DNA from: Hormoscilla sp. GUM202
GTDB taxonomy: Bacteria; Cyanobacteriota; Cyanobacteriia; Cyanobacteriales; Desertifilaceae
DNA: 64,000 nucleotides
NCBI GenBank assembly: GCA_005518205.2
Contig: RFFC02000032.1
Span: forward strand, 1-64,000
Direction of reading: 5' to 3'
Part shown: piece by piece, positions 45,546 through 54,695 of the stretch
How the letters are laid out: every line of letters starts with the position of its first letter
How positions within the stretch are numbered: position 1 is the first letter of the stretch
The notes under the pieces: generated by a model
The model's database searches: none
The model's input: only the letters and a program-made list of their open reading frames with translations
What the model was told of the DNA's origin: nothing
Program-made: the position numbers and the translations under genes

Positions 45546-45896
45546 ATGAGGGCCAACAAGAAAATACTGCGGTGGCTTATTATAGAGGCTGTAACAGGTC
45601 TTATTATGGACAGCATAATAGGGCCTATTGCATTTGTTTTGGTGGGGTTGATGGTTCTGGCTACTTTTCTGAAATCCATCAAGCAAGACCCCCAGCCACC
45701 AGAAATAACATTTGAGCTGCATTATGACGAGAAGAGCAAACTCCCGCCCCGTGTCGTTTCTTCGGGGGATCTTGACCAATTAGCCCAGTTAACTGTAGAA
45801 CAGTTAAAAGATATCTGTCGGAAATCAGGCTGGCGCGGCTGGTCCAGGCTTAGGAAGGCTGAACTCATAGCTTTCATTCGAGACTCTGTAACTTAA
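45546..45896 (+). CDS. Small membrane protein with SAP/Rho-N-like C-terminal helix pair
   Basis: The product has 116 residues. One or two hydrophobic segments (VTGLIMDSIIGPIAFVLVGL then MVLATFL) are followed by a linker and LTVEQLKDICRKSGWRGWSR then LRKAELIAFIRD, which has the helix-extended-helix pattern of SAP or Rho-N-terminal domains that bind nucleic acid. No exact family was recognised. It interrupts the duplicated amylase fragment, so it was brought in by rearrangement. The ATG 45546 lacks a clear ribosome site. Confidence 0.5.
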   Translation: MRANKKILRWLIIEAVTGLIMDSIIGPIAFVLVGLMVLATFLKSIKQDPQPPEITFELHYDEKSKLPPRVVSSGDLDQLAQLTVEQLKDICRKSGWRGWSRLRKAELIAFIRDSVT

Positions 45897-46260
45897 GACC
45901 CCGAACGCGCAGCGCGGCGAAGCCATCGCGACTAGAGACATGAAAAATCCACGTGATCGCCCGCCGTCAATGCGGAGGAAGATTTGACCTCTGCCCGTGG
46001 TGAGTAACACTTCTCCACTTTTAAACCTAGCAAATCTTTGGTTGCGAATAAACCCTAGGGTGGGCACCGCCCACCAACCTAATCATAAGCACTACCAATA
46101 CCATGTCGAATTGATAAATGCTATTAGTCGGTTTCAACCAACTTTAGCTATTAGCCCGGGGTTTGAACCCCGGGCGGGCTAACAGCGAAGTCCCGTAAAC
46201 TGCTCGCCCCAAATGCGGGCTAACAGCGTAGAGAAGTAATTTTTTTACAAATGGAATAAT

Positions 46261-47739
46261 TTAATCAGCCATGCCAAGAATACAACCACTCCGGGCCCCC
46301 AACAGTAAGCCGAGAAAACCAGAAGCTTCCGTCCAAGTTATCTCTGCCTTTCCATATAATAGCTGACGGGGTACAGAAGACAAACCCTCGGGCTGAAAGC
46401 TGACATTTGCTGCCGACTCTCCCACATTAACAGCCACAATTAATTCTTCATCCCCCAGTTGTCGGGCAAACACGTAAACCTTACCCTTCGCAAACAAAAC
46501 CTTGTACTTCCCCGTGCGCAAAGCCGGATATTTGTGCCGCAAAGCAATCAACTGGCGGTGATAGGCTAACACCTGAGTATCCCAGTCCTTTTCTGCTGGA
46601 AAACCCCGCCGCGAATCGGGATCGTGGGCCCCAGGCAAACCCACTTCATCTCCATAAAAAATACTCGGCGCACCCGGAAAAGTAAACAGCAATAAAGTTG
46701 CCAACTCCACAGTAGCTTTATTCCCTCGGGCAATAGTCAGTAACCGGGCCGTATCATGGCTATCTAGCAGATTTAACTGCGTCAGTTGAATTTCCCAAGG
46801 ATAAAGATCCAGCAACTTTTCGATTTTCGCCCCATACCCCGCCCCATCCAGGGCCGGATAGGGTTCGTAGGATCGATCGCGGACCAGTTCCATATCCACC
46901 CGATCGCCCGCCGTCAATGCGATCGTGGGTGCAGTAAACAAATAATTCATCACCCCATCAAACTGGGTGCCATCCAACCACTGGCGGGCATCAGTCCAAA
47001 TTTCGCCAACAATATAAGCATCAGGGTTAATGGCCTTAACCCGCTGACGAAACTCCTGCCAAAAACCCTCCGTTTTCACGCATTCGGGCACATCCAAACG
47101 CCAGCCATCGATACCCAGTTTAATCCAACGTTCGGCAATGCGCATAATATATTCCCGCACATCAGGATTATCGTGATTAAACTGGGGCAAAGCCCGGCGA
47201 TCGGCCCAAGAAACATAGTTAGCAGGCTTGCTGCCATCATAGGCTGACAGGGGCCAACCGGAAATATTAAACCAATCCAACCAAGGAGAATGGGGTCCAT
47301 TTTCCAGAATATCATGGAAGAAGAAAAAGCCGCGACTAGCATGATTAAACACCCCATCCAGCACCACTTTAATATTGCGCTGTTTTGCAGCTAGCAGCAA
47401 TTCCATAAAAGCTTGATTTCCTCCCAGCAAGGGGTCAACCTGGTAATAATCATGAGTGTGGTAGCGGTGATTGCTGGCAGATTGGAAGATCGGGGTAAAG
47501 TAAATTGCGTTCACCCCCAAATCCTGGATATAATCAAGTCGTTCCATCACGCCCCACAAGTCTCCGCCCTTGTAGCCTTGCGGCGTCGGTGGCGTTTCCC
47601 AGGCTTCCAGAGGGGGGCTGTCGGAAACCCGCGATCTCCGCTGCTGGCTTCTGGCAAAGCGATCGGGGAATATTTGGTAGAATACGGCCTGTTTAACCCA
47701 GTCTGGTGTTTCCATCGATAGTTTGAGATTATAGAGCAT
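46261..47739 (-). CDS. GH13 alpha-amylase-family glycosidase
   Basis: The product has 492 residues. The four GH13 regions are clear: VVLDGVFNHASRG (region I), DGWRLDVPECV (nucleophile Asp, region II), YIVGEIWTDA (acid/base Glu, region III) and LNLLDSHDTAR (region IV). HTHDYYQVDPLLGG and the start ETPDWVKQAVFYQIFPDRFA are typical of neopullulanase/cyclomaltodextrinase-like intracellular enzymes. It lacks a signal peptide, so it probably acts on maltodextrins derived from glycogen in the cytoplasm. It is intact, with a damaged partial duplicate 0.8 kb away and glgC 1.7 kb upstream. Confidence 0.9.
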   Translation of the reverse strand: MLYNLKLSMETPDWVKQAVFYQIFPDRFARSQQRRSRVSDSPPLEAWETPPTPQGYKGGDLWGVMERLDYIQDLGVNAIYFTPIFQSASNHRYHTHDYYQVDPLLGGNQAFMELLLAAKQRNIKVVLDGVFNHASRGFFFFHDILENGPHSPWLDWFNISGWPLSAYDGSKPANYVSWADRRALPQFNHDNPDVREYIMRIAERWIKLGIDGWRLDVPECVKTEGFWQEFRQRVKAINPDAYIVGEIWTDARQWLDGTQFDGVMNYLFTAPTIALTAGDRVDMELVRDRSYEPYPALDGAGYGAKIEKLLDLYPWEIQLTQLNLLDSHDTARLLTIARGNKATVELATLLLFTFPGAPSIFYGDEVGLPGAHDPDSRRGFPAEKDWDTQVLAYHRQLIALRHKYPALRTGKYKVLFAKGKVYVFARQLGDEELIVAVNVGESAANVSFQPEGLSSVPRQLLYGKAEITWTEASGFLGLLLGARSGCILGMAD

Positions 47740-47766
47740 TCATCTATAATATCTTAACCCTTAGCA

Positions 47767-47952
47767 TCGTGCTATGACCCTCACCCTTTAGGGTGAGGGT
47801 ACAGGAACGAAGCCCGCGCGGCCTTGAGGCGATCGCCTGTTATTAGCCGACAGCAAAATCAGAGTACTTGCGCATAGAGGGGGGAATAAATGCCAAAACC
47901 GTGCCCCTGAACGGGGCACGGGGAAACACTGAAGTGTTTACTACGAACAATA
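47767..47952. repeat. Repeat-rich intergenic region
   Basis: CCCTCACCCTTTAGGGTGAGGG (47778-47799) is followed by a degenerate family-3 core, then GTGCCCCTGAACGGGGCAC (47902-47920) and GAAACACTGAAGTGTTTAC. The last two recur at 63955-64000. No gene was recognised. Confidence 0.6.
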
Positions 47953-48072
47953 GGGTGCATCCCAGTTTTGCAATCTAGCCCCTGCGCAGGGTCGGGGGCC
48001 CTGCGCGTGGGCTTTGTATCTGTAGCCGGACCCTTTAGGGTTCGGGCGGCAACGCAAATATGAGATGCACCC
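47953..48072. mobile_element. Family-3 MITE (120 bp)
   Basis: It begins GGGTGCATCCCAGTTTTGCA, identical over 12 bases to the ISKra4-like ends, and ends CAAATATGAGATGCACCC. The flanks share AACAATA. Its core has an enlarged CTGCGCAGGG hairpin. Confidence 0.75.
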
Positions 48073-48180
48073 AAACAATATCCTGTTTGGGAACCCCCAA
48101 AGCTACTAAACGATCAGCAATTCCTTCTTCAGTACCACCGATACTACTCTACTGCCATAGAGTAATCACCTCCTCATCTG
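48073..48180 (-). pseudogene. XisI-like remnant
   Basis: A minus-strand frame reads SIGGTEEGIADRLVALGVPK then QDIV and runs into the MITE. This matches the C-terminal part of XisI (fdxN element excision controlling factor) proteins, in which a GTE-GIA-LV-LGVPKEDIV block is conserved. Upstream codons contain stops. No XisH was found. Confidence 0.45.
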
Positions 48181-48286
48181 GAACCTAAATCAAAAGACGC
48201 AACTAACCGCAACAGCAGTTCAAACTTTTGAGTATTTTTCACTGCTCAACTAAACTATTCATTTTGCCCTAGCTAGAGGGCGATCG

Positions 48287-48660
48287 CTATGATAGCATTC
48301 TCTCAATTTCCTGTAACACATCGACCAATATGGGAGCATCTGAGGAAATAATATTATCTTGACTCCCATCATGCTTGTGATGAGGATAATTTGGCAGATG
48401 CAGCTTTTTGTGATGTGTGGTATTGTCATAGCGAAAAATCAGATTATTTGAAGCATCCATGTACTGATATGAATACATATCGCGGTCTATCTTAGTTTTT
48501 ACAGCTACATACTCGCGCAGGTAAAGCACGGAAGCATCTGTAAATTTTACCTCCCCACGAATAAAACCTTAATAAGTGCCCTGTTTCTCAGGGATAAGGG
48601 TGAACGAATGCACGACGGGATAAGCTTGAATAGCCTCGTCAATAAGCTGAAAGTACTCCT
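48287..48660 (-). pseudogene. DUF6516-like toxin with an in-frame stop
   Basis: From about 48660 the frame reads IEEYFQLIDEAIQAYPVVHS, FTLIPEKQGTY, a TAA stop, then GFIRGEVKFTDASVLYLREY, VAVKTKIDRDMYSYQYMDAS and HLPNYPHHKHDGSQ to the end at 48287. The combination is typical of DUF6516, the putative toxin of a two-gene module. A single stop separates otherwise perfect halves. The upstream antitoxin-like gene also has one in-frame TAA. Confidence 0.65.
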
Positions 48661-48950
48661 CAATTAACAAACTTCACACCTCCATATATATCTAAATTTT
48701 TTTGTAACCTTTTCAGCATCATTGATTCTCCAATCCACTCATCCAGTTCTAATGTCTCGGAAAATTCATCATTTTCATAGCGACGCAGAAACTCCTCTAT
48801 CGATAACTGATGTTTATCCTCAAATTCCCGCAGTCTTGACTCTGTTCGCTGGATACTGTGAGCAAGCAATTGCAATTATTTGGCTAGCAGATCTTTGAAA
48901 AATAGCTTTAAGGAATCTGGATGCTTGCAGAGGATCTTGAGTTCAGCCAT
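48660..48950 (-). pseudogene. Antitoxin-like partner of the DUF6516 gene, in-frame stop
   Basis: ATG 48950 reads MAELKILCKHPDSLKLFFKD then LLAK and TAA. In the same frame it continues LQLLAHSIQRTESRLREFED, KHQLSIEEFLRRYENDEFSE and ends VKFVN at 48660, directly at the toxin start. The second part alone could initiate at an internal codon and give about 71 residues. Confidence 0.55.
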
Positions 48951-49402
48951 GTTTACCTCCTACGGTATATGGTTAATTACGTCGATCCCGAGGATATGAT
49001 ATCATCAAAGGGCGATCGATGACACAGAACCCATATCCCGATCGCCTAAAATAATCATACCACGATCGCAGAACAATTAGATGAAACCTATTTTAAATTT
49101 GTTGCGGCTCTATTCGATCGAGACCTGATGCCAACGGCGCTGAAAGTCGCAGCAGTGGTAGGATCGCTCCTGTTTACGATCGACCAAGGTGGGGCGCTGG
49201 TGCAAAGAAAGATGACAGGCGATCGCTGGATATAGCGAAGATATTTGTAGTGTCAATTGACAATTGACAATTGACCACTGACCACTGTCCCGGAGGCCAT
49301 AACCTCTCCTTAACCAAACTTTTCTGCCAATCCCCCTTGCCAACTGCGCCCTACAGTCGGACACTGGATCGGAGAGTTTACAGGCAGTTGAGAGGTTTTT
49401 CT
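48951..49402. other. Gene-free region upstream of glgC
   Basis: No recognisable gene. It contains GTCAATTGACAATTGACAAT short repeats (49251-49275). The frame of glgC is open upstream to 49271, but those codons do not resemble GlgC. Confidence 0.5.
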
Positions 49403-50692
49403 GTGAAAAGAGTATTAGGGATTATTCTCGGAGGGGGCGCAGGCACCCGGCTTTACCCGCTGACCAAGCTGCGGGCAAAGCCAGCAGTCCCCCTGGCAGG
49501 CAAATATCGCCTGATTGACATCCCCATCAGTAACTGCGTCAACTCAGAGATTTACAAGATTTACGTCCTGACGCAATTTAACTCAGCGTCCTTGAACCGT
49601 CATATCACCCGTACCTACAACTTCTCTGGCTTGACCGAAGGCTTTGTGGAGGTGCTAGCAGCACAGCAGACCAAAGAAAACCCCAGTTGGTTTCAAGGCA
49701 CCGCCGACGCCGTGCGGCAATATCTCTGGTTATTTGAAGACTGGGACATTGATGAATACCTGATTTTATCAGGGGACCACCTCTACCGGATGAACTATCG
49801 GGATTTTGTCGGACGCCACCGGGAAACCGGTGCCGATATCACCCTCTCGGTCTTACCCATCGATGAGAAACGGGCCTCGGACTTTGGCTTGATGAAAATT
49901 GACGACACCGGGCGGGTGATTGACTTCAGCGAAAAACCCAAAGGGGATGCCCTCAAGCAGATGGCCGTGGATACCACTACCCTGGGACTGACGCCAGCAG
50001 AGGCGACTGAACGACCCTACATCGCCTCCATGGGGATTTATATCTTCAGCAAAGAGGTAATGAACAAACTGCTCAAGGACAATCCCCATCAGACTGACTT
50101 TGGTAAAGAGATTATCCCCGGATCGGCAAAAGACTACAACATTCAAGCCTACCTGTTCAAAGATTACTGGGAAGACATTGGTACAATTCAGGCATTCTAT
50201 GAAGCGAACTTGGCCCTCACCCGACAACCACAGCCGCCCTTCAGCTTCTACGACGAAAACGCCCCGATTTATACTCGCTCGCGTTTCTTGCCTCCCTCTA
50301 AGATTTTAGACTGTCAGGTGACCGAATCGATTATTGCCGAAGGCTGTATCTTGAAAAAATGCCGCGTCCAACATTCAGTTTTGGGAGTGCGATCGCGCGT
50401 AGAAGCTTCCTGTCTGATCGAAGATTCCCTGGTGATGGGTGCTGATTACTATGAACCCTTTGTTGAAAGTCAATCATCCTCAGACAAAGACGGCATTCCC
50501 GTGGGTATCGGTGCAGATACGACAATTCGCCGCGCCATCATTGACAAAAACGCCCGCATTGGTCGCCAGGTCCAAATTATCAATAAAGACTGGGTAGACG
50601 AAGCCGATCGGGAACAAGATGGATTCTACATCAAAAATGGTATAGTCGTGGTATTGAAAAATGCCGTAATTCCCGACGGAAAGATAATTTAG
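49403..50692 (+). CDS. glgC: Glucose-1-phosphate adenylyltransferase
   Basis: From GTG 49403 ([20 protein letters not shown]) it has 429 residues, the standard cyanobacterial length. [20 protein letters not shown] is the nucleotide-binding loop, [14 protein letters not shown] holds the Mg-binding Asp, and DFSEKPKGD and a C-terminal left-handed beta helix ([13 protein letters not shown]) follow. It makes ADP-glucose from glucose-1-phosphate and ATP, the committed step of glycogen synthesis, and is activated by 3-phosphoglycerate and inhibited by phosphate. An ATG at 49271 would add 44 residues that do not fit the family. Confidence 0.95.
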   Translation: MKRVLGIILGGGAGTRLYPLTKLRAKPAVPLAGKYRLIDIPISNCVNSEIYKIYVLTQFNSASLNRHITRTYNFSGLTEGFVEVLAAQQTKENPSWFQGTADAVRQYLWLFEDWDIDEYLILSGDHLYRMNYRDFVGRHRETGADITLSVLPIDEKRASDFGLMKIDDTGRVIDFSEKPKGDALKQMAVDTTTLGLTPAEATERPYIASMGIYIFSKEVMNKLLKDNPHQTDFGKEIIPGSAKDYNIQAYLFKDYWEDIGTIQAFYEANLALTRQPQPPFSFYDENAPIYTRSRFLPPSKILDCQVTESIIAEGCILKKCRVQHSVLGVRSRVEASCLIEDSLVMGADYYEPFVESQSSSDKDGIPVGIGADTTIRRAIIDKNARIGRQVQIINKDWVDEADREQDGFYIKNGIVVVLKNAVIPDGKII

Positions 50693-50706
50693 TTCAAATT
50701 CCCCCC

Positions 50707-50769
50707 TCGTGTCCGAGAGTACCACCCACATCGCGCTTCCGCGCGATAAGGTGGTATCTCTGGACACGA
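50707..50769. repeat. Hairpin repeat with TCGTGTCC arms
   Basis: TCGTGTCC-GAGAGTACCACC, an inner ATCGCGC/GCGCGAT hairpin, then GGTGGTATCTCTGGACACGA. It sits 15 bp after glgC and may serve as its terminator. It is the same outer arm family as 25871 and 38976. Confidence 0.8.
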
Positions 50770-50795
50770 CCAGTTCCTTGTCCGGACAATGACGA

Positions 50796-51326
50796 ATGAC
50801 CAGACTAATTCTGCTTATAGGGCTTCCTGGTAGCGGAAAATCCACTCTGGCACACCAGCTGATAGCGGAATGGCCCAGCTATCAGCTGGTTTCCACTGAC
50901 GCTATCCGCGCTCAACTATTTGGCTCGGAAGCTATCCAGGGAGAATGGCTCCGCGTATGGCGTCAGGTGCAGCGACAATTCCAAACCGCCGTGGCCCAAA
51001 AGGCAACAGTAATCTATGATGCTACTAATGCTCAGCGGTGCCAGCGACGATGGGCGATCGCCCTGGCCCGGGAAACTGGCTTTACCCACATCACTGGCAT
51101 CTGGTTGCGTGCTCCCTTGCTAGCATGTCTGGAACGTAACCGCAACCGCCCGCGCCAAGTGCCAGAAGAAGTAGTCTTCCGAATGCACCGGCAATTGTCT
51201 GGCGCTCCACCGGCAGTCAATGAAGGGATGGATTTTCCGATCTATTATGGAAAACAGCATGGTATTGTGGGGGAATTGCGATCGCCCGCGAGCAAAAACC
51301 GAACTCCAGGAGATGGAAATATTTGA
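50796..51326 (+). CDS. P-loop kinase-like ATPase (AAA_33 type)
   Basis: The product has 176 residues. Walker A is LIGLPGSGKSTLA at the N-terminus. VSTDAIRAQLFG and IYDATNAQRCQRRWAIALAR, then LERNRNRPRQVPEEVVFRMH, follow the zeta-toxin/polynucleotide-kinase-like AAA_33 family. Cyanobacterial members are of unknown substrate; phosphorylation of a nucleic-acid end or small molecule is plausible. It is cytoplasmic and follows glgC on the same strand. The C-terminal ~20 residues (ASKNRTPGDGNI) run past a HIP1 site and may be non-native. Confidence 0.75.
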   Translation: MTRLILLIGLPGSGKSTLAHQLIAEWPSYQLVSTDAIRAQLFGSEAIQGEWLRVWRQVQRQFQTAVAQKATVIYDATNAQRCQRRWAIALARETGFTHITGIWLRAPLLACLERNRNRPRQVPEEVVFRMHRQLSGAPPAVNEGMDFPIYYGKQHGIVGELRSPASKNRTPGDGNI

Positions 51327-51397
51327 TAGCCTAAACAGTAACAGTAGTTTATAGAAAAAAATCAGTTAGTTGAATCTTTAGGCAACAGGAGAGAAGC

Positions 51398-52408
51398 ATG
51401 GCGAAAACAGACTTCAAAGATTATTACTCCATCCTAAGAGTGAGTAATAACGCTAGCGTTGAAGAGATCAAAAAGAGTTTCCGCAAACTGGCAAGGAAGT
51501 ATCACCCAGATATGAACAAAAACGATAGGCTTGCGGAAGCCCGGTTCAAGGAAGTTAACGAAGCCTACGAAGTTTTATCAGACCCGGAAAAACGTCGCAA
51601 ATACGACCAATTCGGTCAATATTGGAAGCAAGCTAGCAATGGCTGGTCTGGCAGTAGTGGTGGTAGGGGAACTAATGTTGACTTTGGCGGCTTTGACTTT
51701 AGTCAGTACCGCAGCTTCGATGAATTTATTAATGAATTATTGGGTCACATGGGCGGCGGCGGGGGGAGACAAACCTACAGTTACCGCAAGAATGGTGGTG
51801 GACCAACAGGCTTTGGCGGCTTTGAAGATTTTGCCGGATTTGGTGGCGCTTCCGGGGCGGGTTCTGGGGCGGGCCCAGATGCAGAAGCAAATCTCACCCT
51901 CAGTCTATCGGAAGCCTTTGCTGGAGTCCAGAAGCGTCTGAGTTTGGGTTCGGAAGTGATAGACGTGCGCATTCCGGCTGGGGCGAAACCGGGTAATCGC
52001 ATTCGTGTCAAAGGGAAAGGTAAAATGAACCCCCGCAATGGGCAAAGGGGAGATTTGTACTTAAAAGTAGGAATTGCCCCTCACTCCTTCTTCCAATTCG
52101 AGGGCGATAATCTCGTCTGTGAAGTACCCGTGACACCCGATGAAGCCGTACTCGGGGCATCCGTGGAAGTTCCTACCCCTGATGGCAGCGTCAGCGTACA
52201 GGTTCCCGCAGGTATCCGTCCAGGTCAATCTCTGCGACTGCGGGGCAAAGGCTGGCCTCATCCTCAAGGCGGACGGGGAGACCAGCTGGTGAAAATTGCG
52301 ATCGCCATTCCCAAAGATCTGAGTAAGACGGAAAAGGAATATTACGAAAAAATTCGTACCAGTCGCAGTTACAATCCCCGCCAACATTTGTCTGGAGTGC
52401 GGCTATAA
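51398..52408 (+). CDS. dnaJ: DnaJ-type co-chaperone (CbpA-like, no zinc finger)
   Basis: The product has 336 residues. The J domain (FKDYYSILRVSNNASVEEIK, HPD in KYHPDMNK) at 5-75 is followed by a Gly/Phe-rich linker (GGGRQTYSYRKNGG) and then the two beta-barrel substrate domains (SLGSEVIDVRIPAGAKPGNR, GWPHPQGGRGDQLV) and a C-terminal dimerisation tail. The four-CxxCxGxG zinc finger is absent, as in CbpA/DnaJ2. It stimulates DnaK ATPase. AACAGGAGAGAAGC precedes the ATG. The stop overlaps that of the convergent peroxiredoxin by six bases. Confidence 0.92.
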   Translation: MAKTDFKDYYSILRVSNNASVEEIKKSFRKLARKYHPDMNKNDRLAEARFKEVNEAYEVLSDPEKRRKYDQFGQYWKQASNGWSGSSGGRGTNVDFGGFDFSQYRSFDEFINELLGHMGGGGGRQTYSYRKNGGGPTGFGGFEDFAGFGGASGAGSGAGPDAEANLTLSLSEAFAGVQKRLSLGSEVIDVRIPAGAKPGNRIRVKGKGKMNPRNGQRGDLYLKVGIAPHSFFQFEGDNLVCEVPVTPDEAVLGASVEVPTPDGSVSVQVPAGIRPGQSLRLRGKGWPHPQGGRGDQLVKIAIAIPKDLSKTEKEYYEKIRTSRSYNPRQHLSGVRL

Positions 52409-52936
52409 TAGGTCTAAAGCTCCCAGCAAGCTATCTACCTCAGCATTAGGGTCTAAAAAAGAGAACAGGTGTTTGTAACGCAAGATTCCCTGCTGGTCGA
52501 GGACAAACTGGGCGGGTAGGGGTGCCCCTAATGCCTGTCCGACTTTGTAAGCGCGAAAAGTCCGGCAGCTAGGGTCGGCAAGCAAGGGCATTTTTAAGGC
52601 CAAATCTTGCACCACGATTTGGCTTTGTTCGGTGTCCGTACTGGTAATCATCAACAGTTCTGCGCCCCGACTGATGAACTGTTCGTAATTTTCATTCAGG
52701 GCTTTGATATGAGGTTTGCAAAGGGGGCAATATTGCTTTTCCGTGAAAATTCGGGTAAAGGCAACAATAACTGGTTGTTTTTCCCGGTAATCTGATAACT
52801 TGACCGTCCCGGAATTAGTAATATCGGGTAGTTCAAAGTCCGGGGTTTTATTTCCCAAGCTGAGGGTAGTGGTGGCAGGAATGGGGAAAAAGTTTTTCCT
52901 AAACCGCTCATTTTTAAGGTCTGTTAAAGTCAGCAT
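52403..52936 (-). CDS. Peroxiredoxin-like (AhpC/TSA) protein
   Basis: From ATG 52936 (MLTLTDLKNERFRKNFFPIP) it has 177 residues; the frame is open 21 codons further, into a GCGCTTTAGCGC hairpin, so the shorter start is preferred. The TSA fold is visible (TPDFELPDITNSGTVKLSDY, VIVAFTRIFTEKQYCPLCKP with CPLC in place of the usual PxxxTxxC, and LADPSCRTFRAYKVG). The CxxC motif suggests a peroxiredoxin-like thiol oxidoreductase as in PRX-like2/DUF899 relatives. It is next to a typical 2-Cys peroxiredoxin on the same strand. Confidence 0.8.
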   Translation of the reverse strand: MLTLTDLKNERFRKNFFPIPATTTLSLGNKTPDFELPDITNSGTVKLSDYREKQPVIVAFTRIFTEKQYCPLCKPHIKALNENYEQFISRGAELLMITSTDTEQSQIVVQDLALKMPLLADPSCRTFRAYKVGQALGAPLPAQFVLDQQGILRYKHLFSFLDPNAEVDSLLGALDLL

Positions 52937-52961
52937 AGTAAAAGGCATTAGGGATTGGCAA

Positions 52962-53012
52962 ATTAGCGTTCGTAGTTGCGCTTTAGCGCTAAAGCGCAAC
53001 TACGAACCGACA
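52962..53012. repeat. TTCGTAGTTGCGCTTTAGCG hairpin
   Basis: TTCGTAGTTGCGCTTTAGCG pairs with CGCTAAAGCGCAACTACGAA. It lies between the two peroxiredoxin genes and belongs to the dispersed TTCGTAGTAAGC family. Confidence 0.85.
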
Positions 53013-53017
53013 GATGA

Positions 53018-53614
53018 CTAAACAGCGGCAAAATATACTTTAGACTTGACTGGATCGGGGTTCATAGTCTTGTCTCCGGGCTTCCAGCCAGCTGGGCAAA
53101 CTTGATCGGGATGGGTTTGCACGTGTTGGATGGCTTGCAGTATCCGCAGGGTCTCATCAACGTTGCGACCGAAGGCGAGGTTGTTGATGGTAGCATGTTG
53201 GATGATGCCCTCTTTGTCAATGATGAATAGACCTCGTAGGGCAATGCCCGCTTCGGGATCCAGTACGTTGTAAGCGGTGCTGATTTCTTTTTTGATGTCG
53301 GAAACCAAAGGATAGTTGAGATCGCCGACGCCGCCTTCCTTACGGTCTGTCTGAATCCATGCTAGGTGAGAAAACTCGCTATCTACGGAGACGCCGAGAA
53401 CTTCTGTGCCTAGCTTCTTGAATTCGGAAAAGCGATCGCTAAATGCGGTAATCTCAGTGGGGCAAACAAAGGTGAAGTCCAGGGGATAGAAGAAGATGAC
53501 GACATATTTACCCTGATAGTCAGACAGCTTAATCGTCTTGAATTCTTGATCGACTACAGCAGTCGCAGTAAAGTCCGGGGCCGGTTGTCCCACCCGCAGG
53601 CATCTGAGCGTCAT
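53018..53614 (-). CDS. 2-Cys peroxiredoxin
   Basis: The product has 198 residues. The peroxidatic Cys is in [20 protein letters not shown] (about residue 51), the resolving Cys in [14 protein letters not shown] (about 172), and the [13 protein letters not shown] (GGLG) and C-terminal YFAAV (YF) motifs mark a typical sensitive 2-Cys peroxiredoxin. It reduces H2O2 and alkyl hydroperoxides with thioredoxin as donor. ATG 53614 follows GGAGACTCAATT. It is intact and divergent from the decayed debranching enzyme upstream. Confidence 0.95.
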   Translation of the reverse strand: MTLRCLRVGQPAPDFTATAVVDQEFKTIKLSDYQGKYVVIFFYPLDFTFVCPTEITAFSDRFSEFKKLGTEVLGVSVDSEFSHLAWIQTDRKEGGVGDLNYPLVSDIKKEISTAYNVLDPEAGIALRGLFIIDKEGIIQHATINNLAFGRNVDETLRILQAIQHVQTHPDQVCPAGWKPGDKTMNPDPVKSKVYFAAV

Positions 53615-53684
53615 AATTGAGTCTCCTTCACAAATCGTTACAAGTAGATGGTAGTCATAACGATTATGACTATAGCATAATTGG

Positions 53685-54535
53685 ACTGAAATCCTGGGGC
53701 ACGAGAGGCATCTACAGTCCCGGTTACTCGACCGTTACTCTGCAACCGGGAGACAGTGTAACTTTAGAGGCGAGAGTGGAATGGCCCGAGGCATCAGCGA
53801 TGTCTCGGGGTCGTGCGAAGAGCGCAAGGCGTGGAGACATCGAGCTCCCAGGAGACATTTAGCGTCCCCTGGAGGGGGGACATCGAAGACCCAGGACTGG
53901 GATTTCTGAGAGCAACAATATCCGATCCTGCGGCAGATTTACAAAGGTTTCCGAGGCGGCACTCTCTATAATCGGCGTTGACCCTAGGGATGGATTGGTG
54001 ACTTGGGAAGCGCCCGGTGTGGCCCTGACTTGGATGGATGCTGTCATCGCCCCCGTCCGGGGCCAACCGGTGGAAATTAATGCCCTTTGGTACTCGGCTT
54101 TGTGCTGGATCGCTCAGTGGGCCCAGCAACTCAGCTGCCAGATATGCACGAGAAGCCCAGCAAGTCAAGGCATCTTTACAAAAGTTTGGGAATGGAAAGC
54201 TGGGATATCTTTACGATCGCATCGATCCGGATGCAAGCATTCGCCCGAATGCGGTGTTGGCCCTATCTTTGCATCATTGCGGGTTGAGAGTGGATCGTCA
54301 GGTCCTACAGGTGGCACGCGATCGCCTGCTGACGCCTTAGGGTTTGCGCAGCTTATCCCCAGAGGATCGGTCGTATATTGGCAGTTACGGAGGCGATCGT
54401 CTGCATCGCGATCGGGCTTACCACCAGGGTACAGTTTGGAGTTGGCCGATCGGTCCGTCGATCAGGAGTTGGCAACGCTTCTATCCAGGAAGCCATGGAT
54501 TTGGCGATCTTTTCTTTTTCGTGCAGGTAATATAG
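53685..54535 (+). pseudogene. Amylo-alpha-1,6-glucosidase (glycogen debranching enzyme) remnant
   Basis: Successive frames encode [40 protein letters not shown] with AVIAPVRGQPVEINALWYSA, AARYAREAQQVKASLQKFGN, GKLGYLYDRIDPDASIRPNA and [17 protein letters not shown] with [16 protein letters not shown]. These are the C-terminal GDE motifs, including the catalytic TWMDA region. There are at least three frameshifts, a missing N-terminal half and a GATGTCTC hairpin repeat at 53797-53860. It is dead. Its position near glgC and the amylase suggests a former glycogen cluster. Confidence 0.8.
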
Positions 54536-54695
54536 GATGGTGGCATAGACTTGTTCTCAACTCAGGGTGGGGTAAGTTTGGGCGACTTCTGCGGCTGTTC
54601 GGGCGCGATAGTTCTATTCGTACAAAATGGTTTCTATCCCAAGGCGCGAGTTCTTTAGGCGAATGGAGAAATTTGAAGTAATCTTCTAGTTGCAT
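54485..54695 (-). pseudogene. DUF433-type gene with two in-frame stops
   Basis: ATG 54695 reads MQLEDYFKFL. A shifted frame then gives [50 protein letters not shown]. This matches the C-terminal half of DUF433 proteins. A deletion after FLHS and the two stops mark it as decayed. Confidence 0.6.

Larger units (their letters stand above)
44631..46007 (+). pseudogene. Second UPF0175 gene split by a MITE and an amylase fragment
   Basis: ATG 44631 reads MQLSMRYSVFKAIRLPEQHR then ERELTKELAIA before the family-3 MITE at 44725. After the MITE the frame continues for two residues, AL. The C-terminus AEEDLTSARGE with its stop reappears at about 45975-46007, followed by a DUF3368 stub (VVSNTSPLLNLANLW, from GTG 45997). 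The intervening ~1.1 kb is an inverted partial copy of the amylase gene plus a SAP-domain gene. So a second UPF0175/DUF3368 module existed here and was broken apart. Confidence 0.65.

Noticed and set aside
49271-49402. 44-codon N-terminal extension of glgC
   Set aside because: It does not resemble GlgC and contains short dispersed repeats. GTG 49403 gives the family-standard length.
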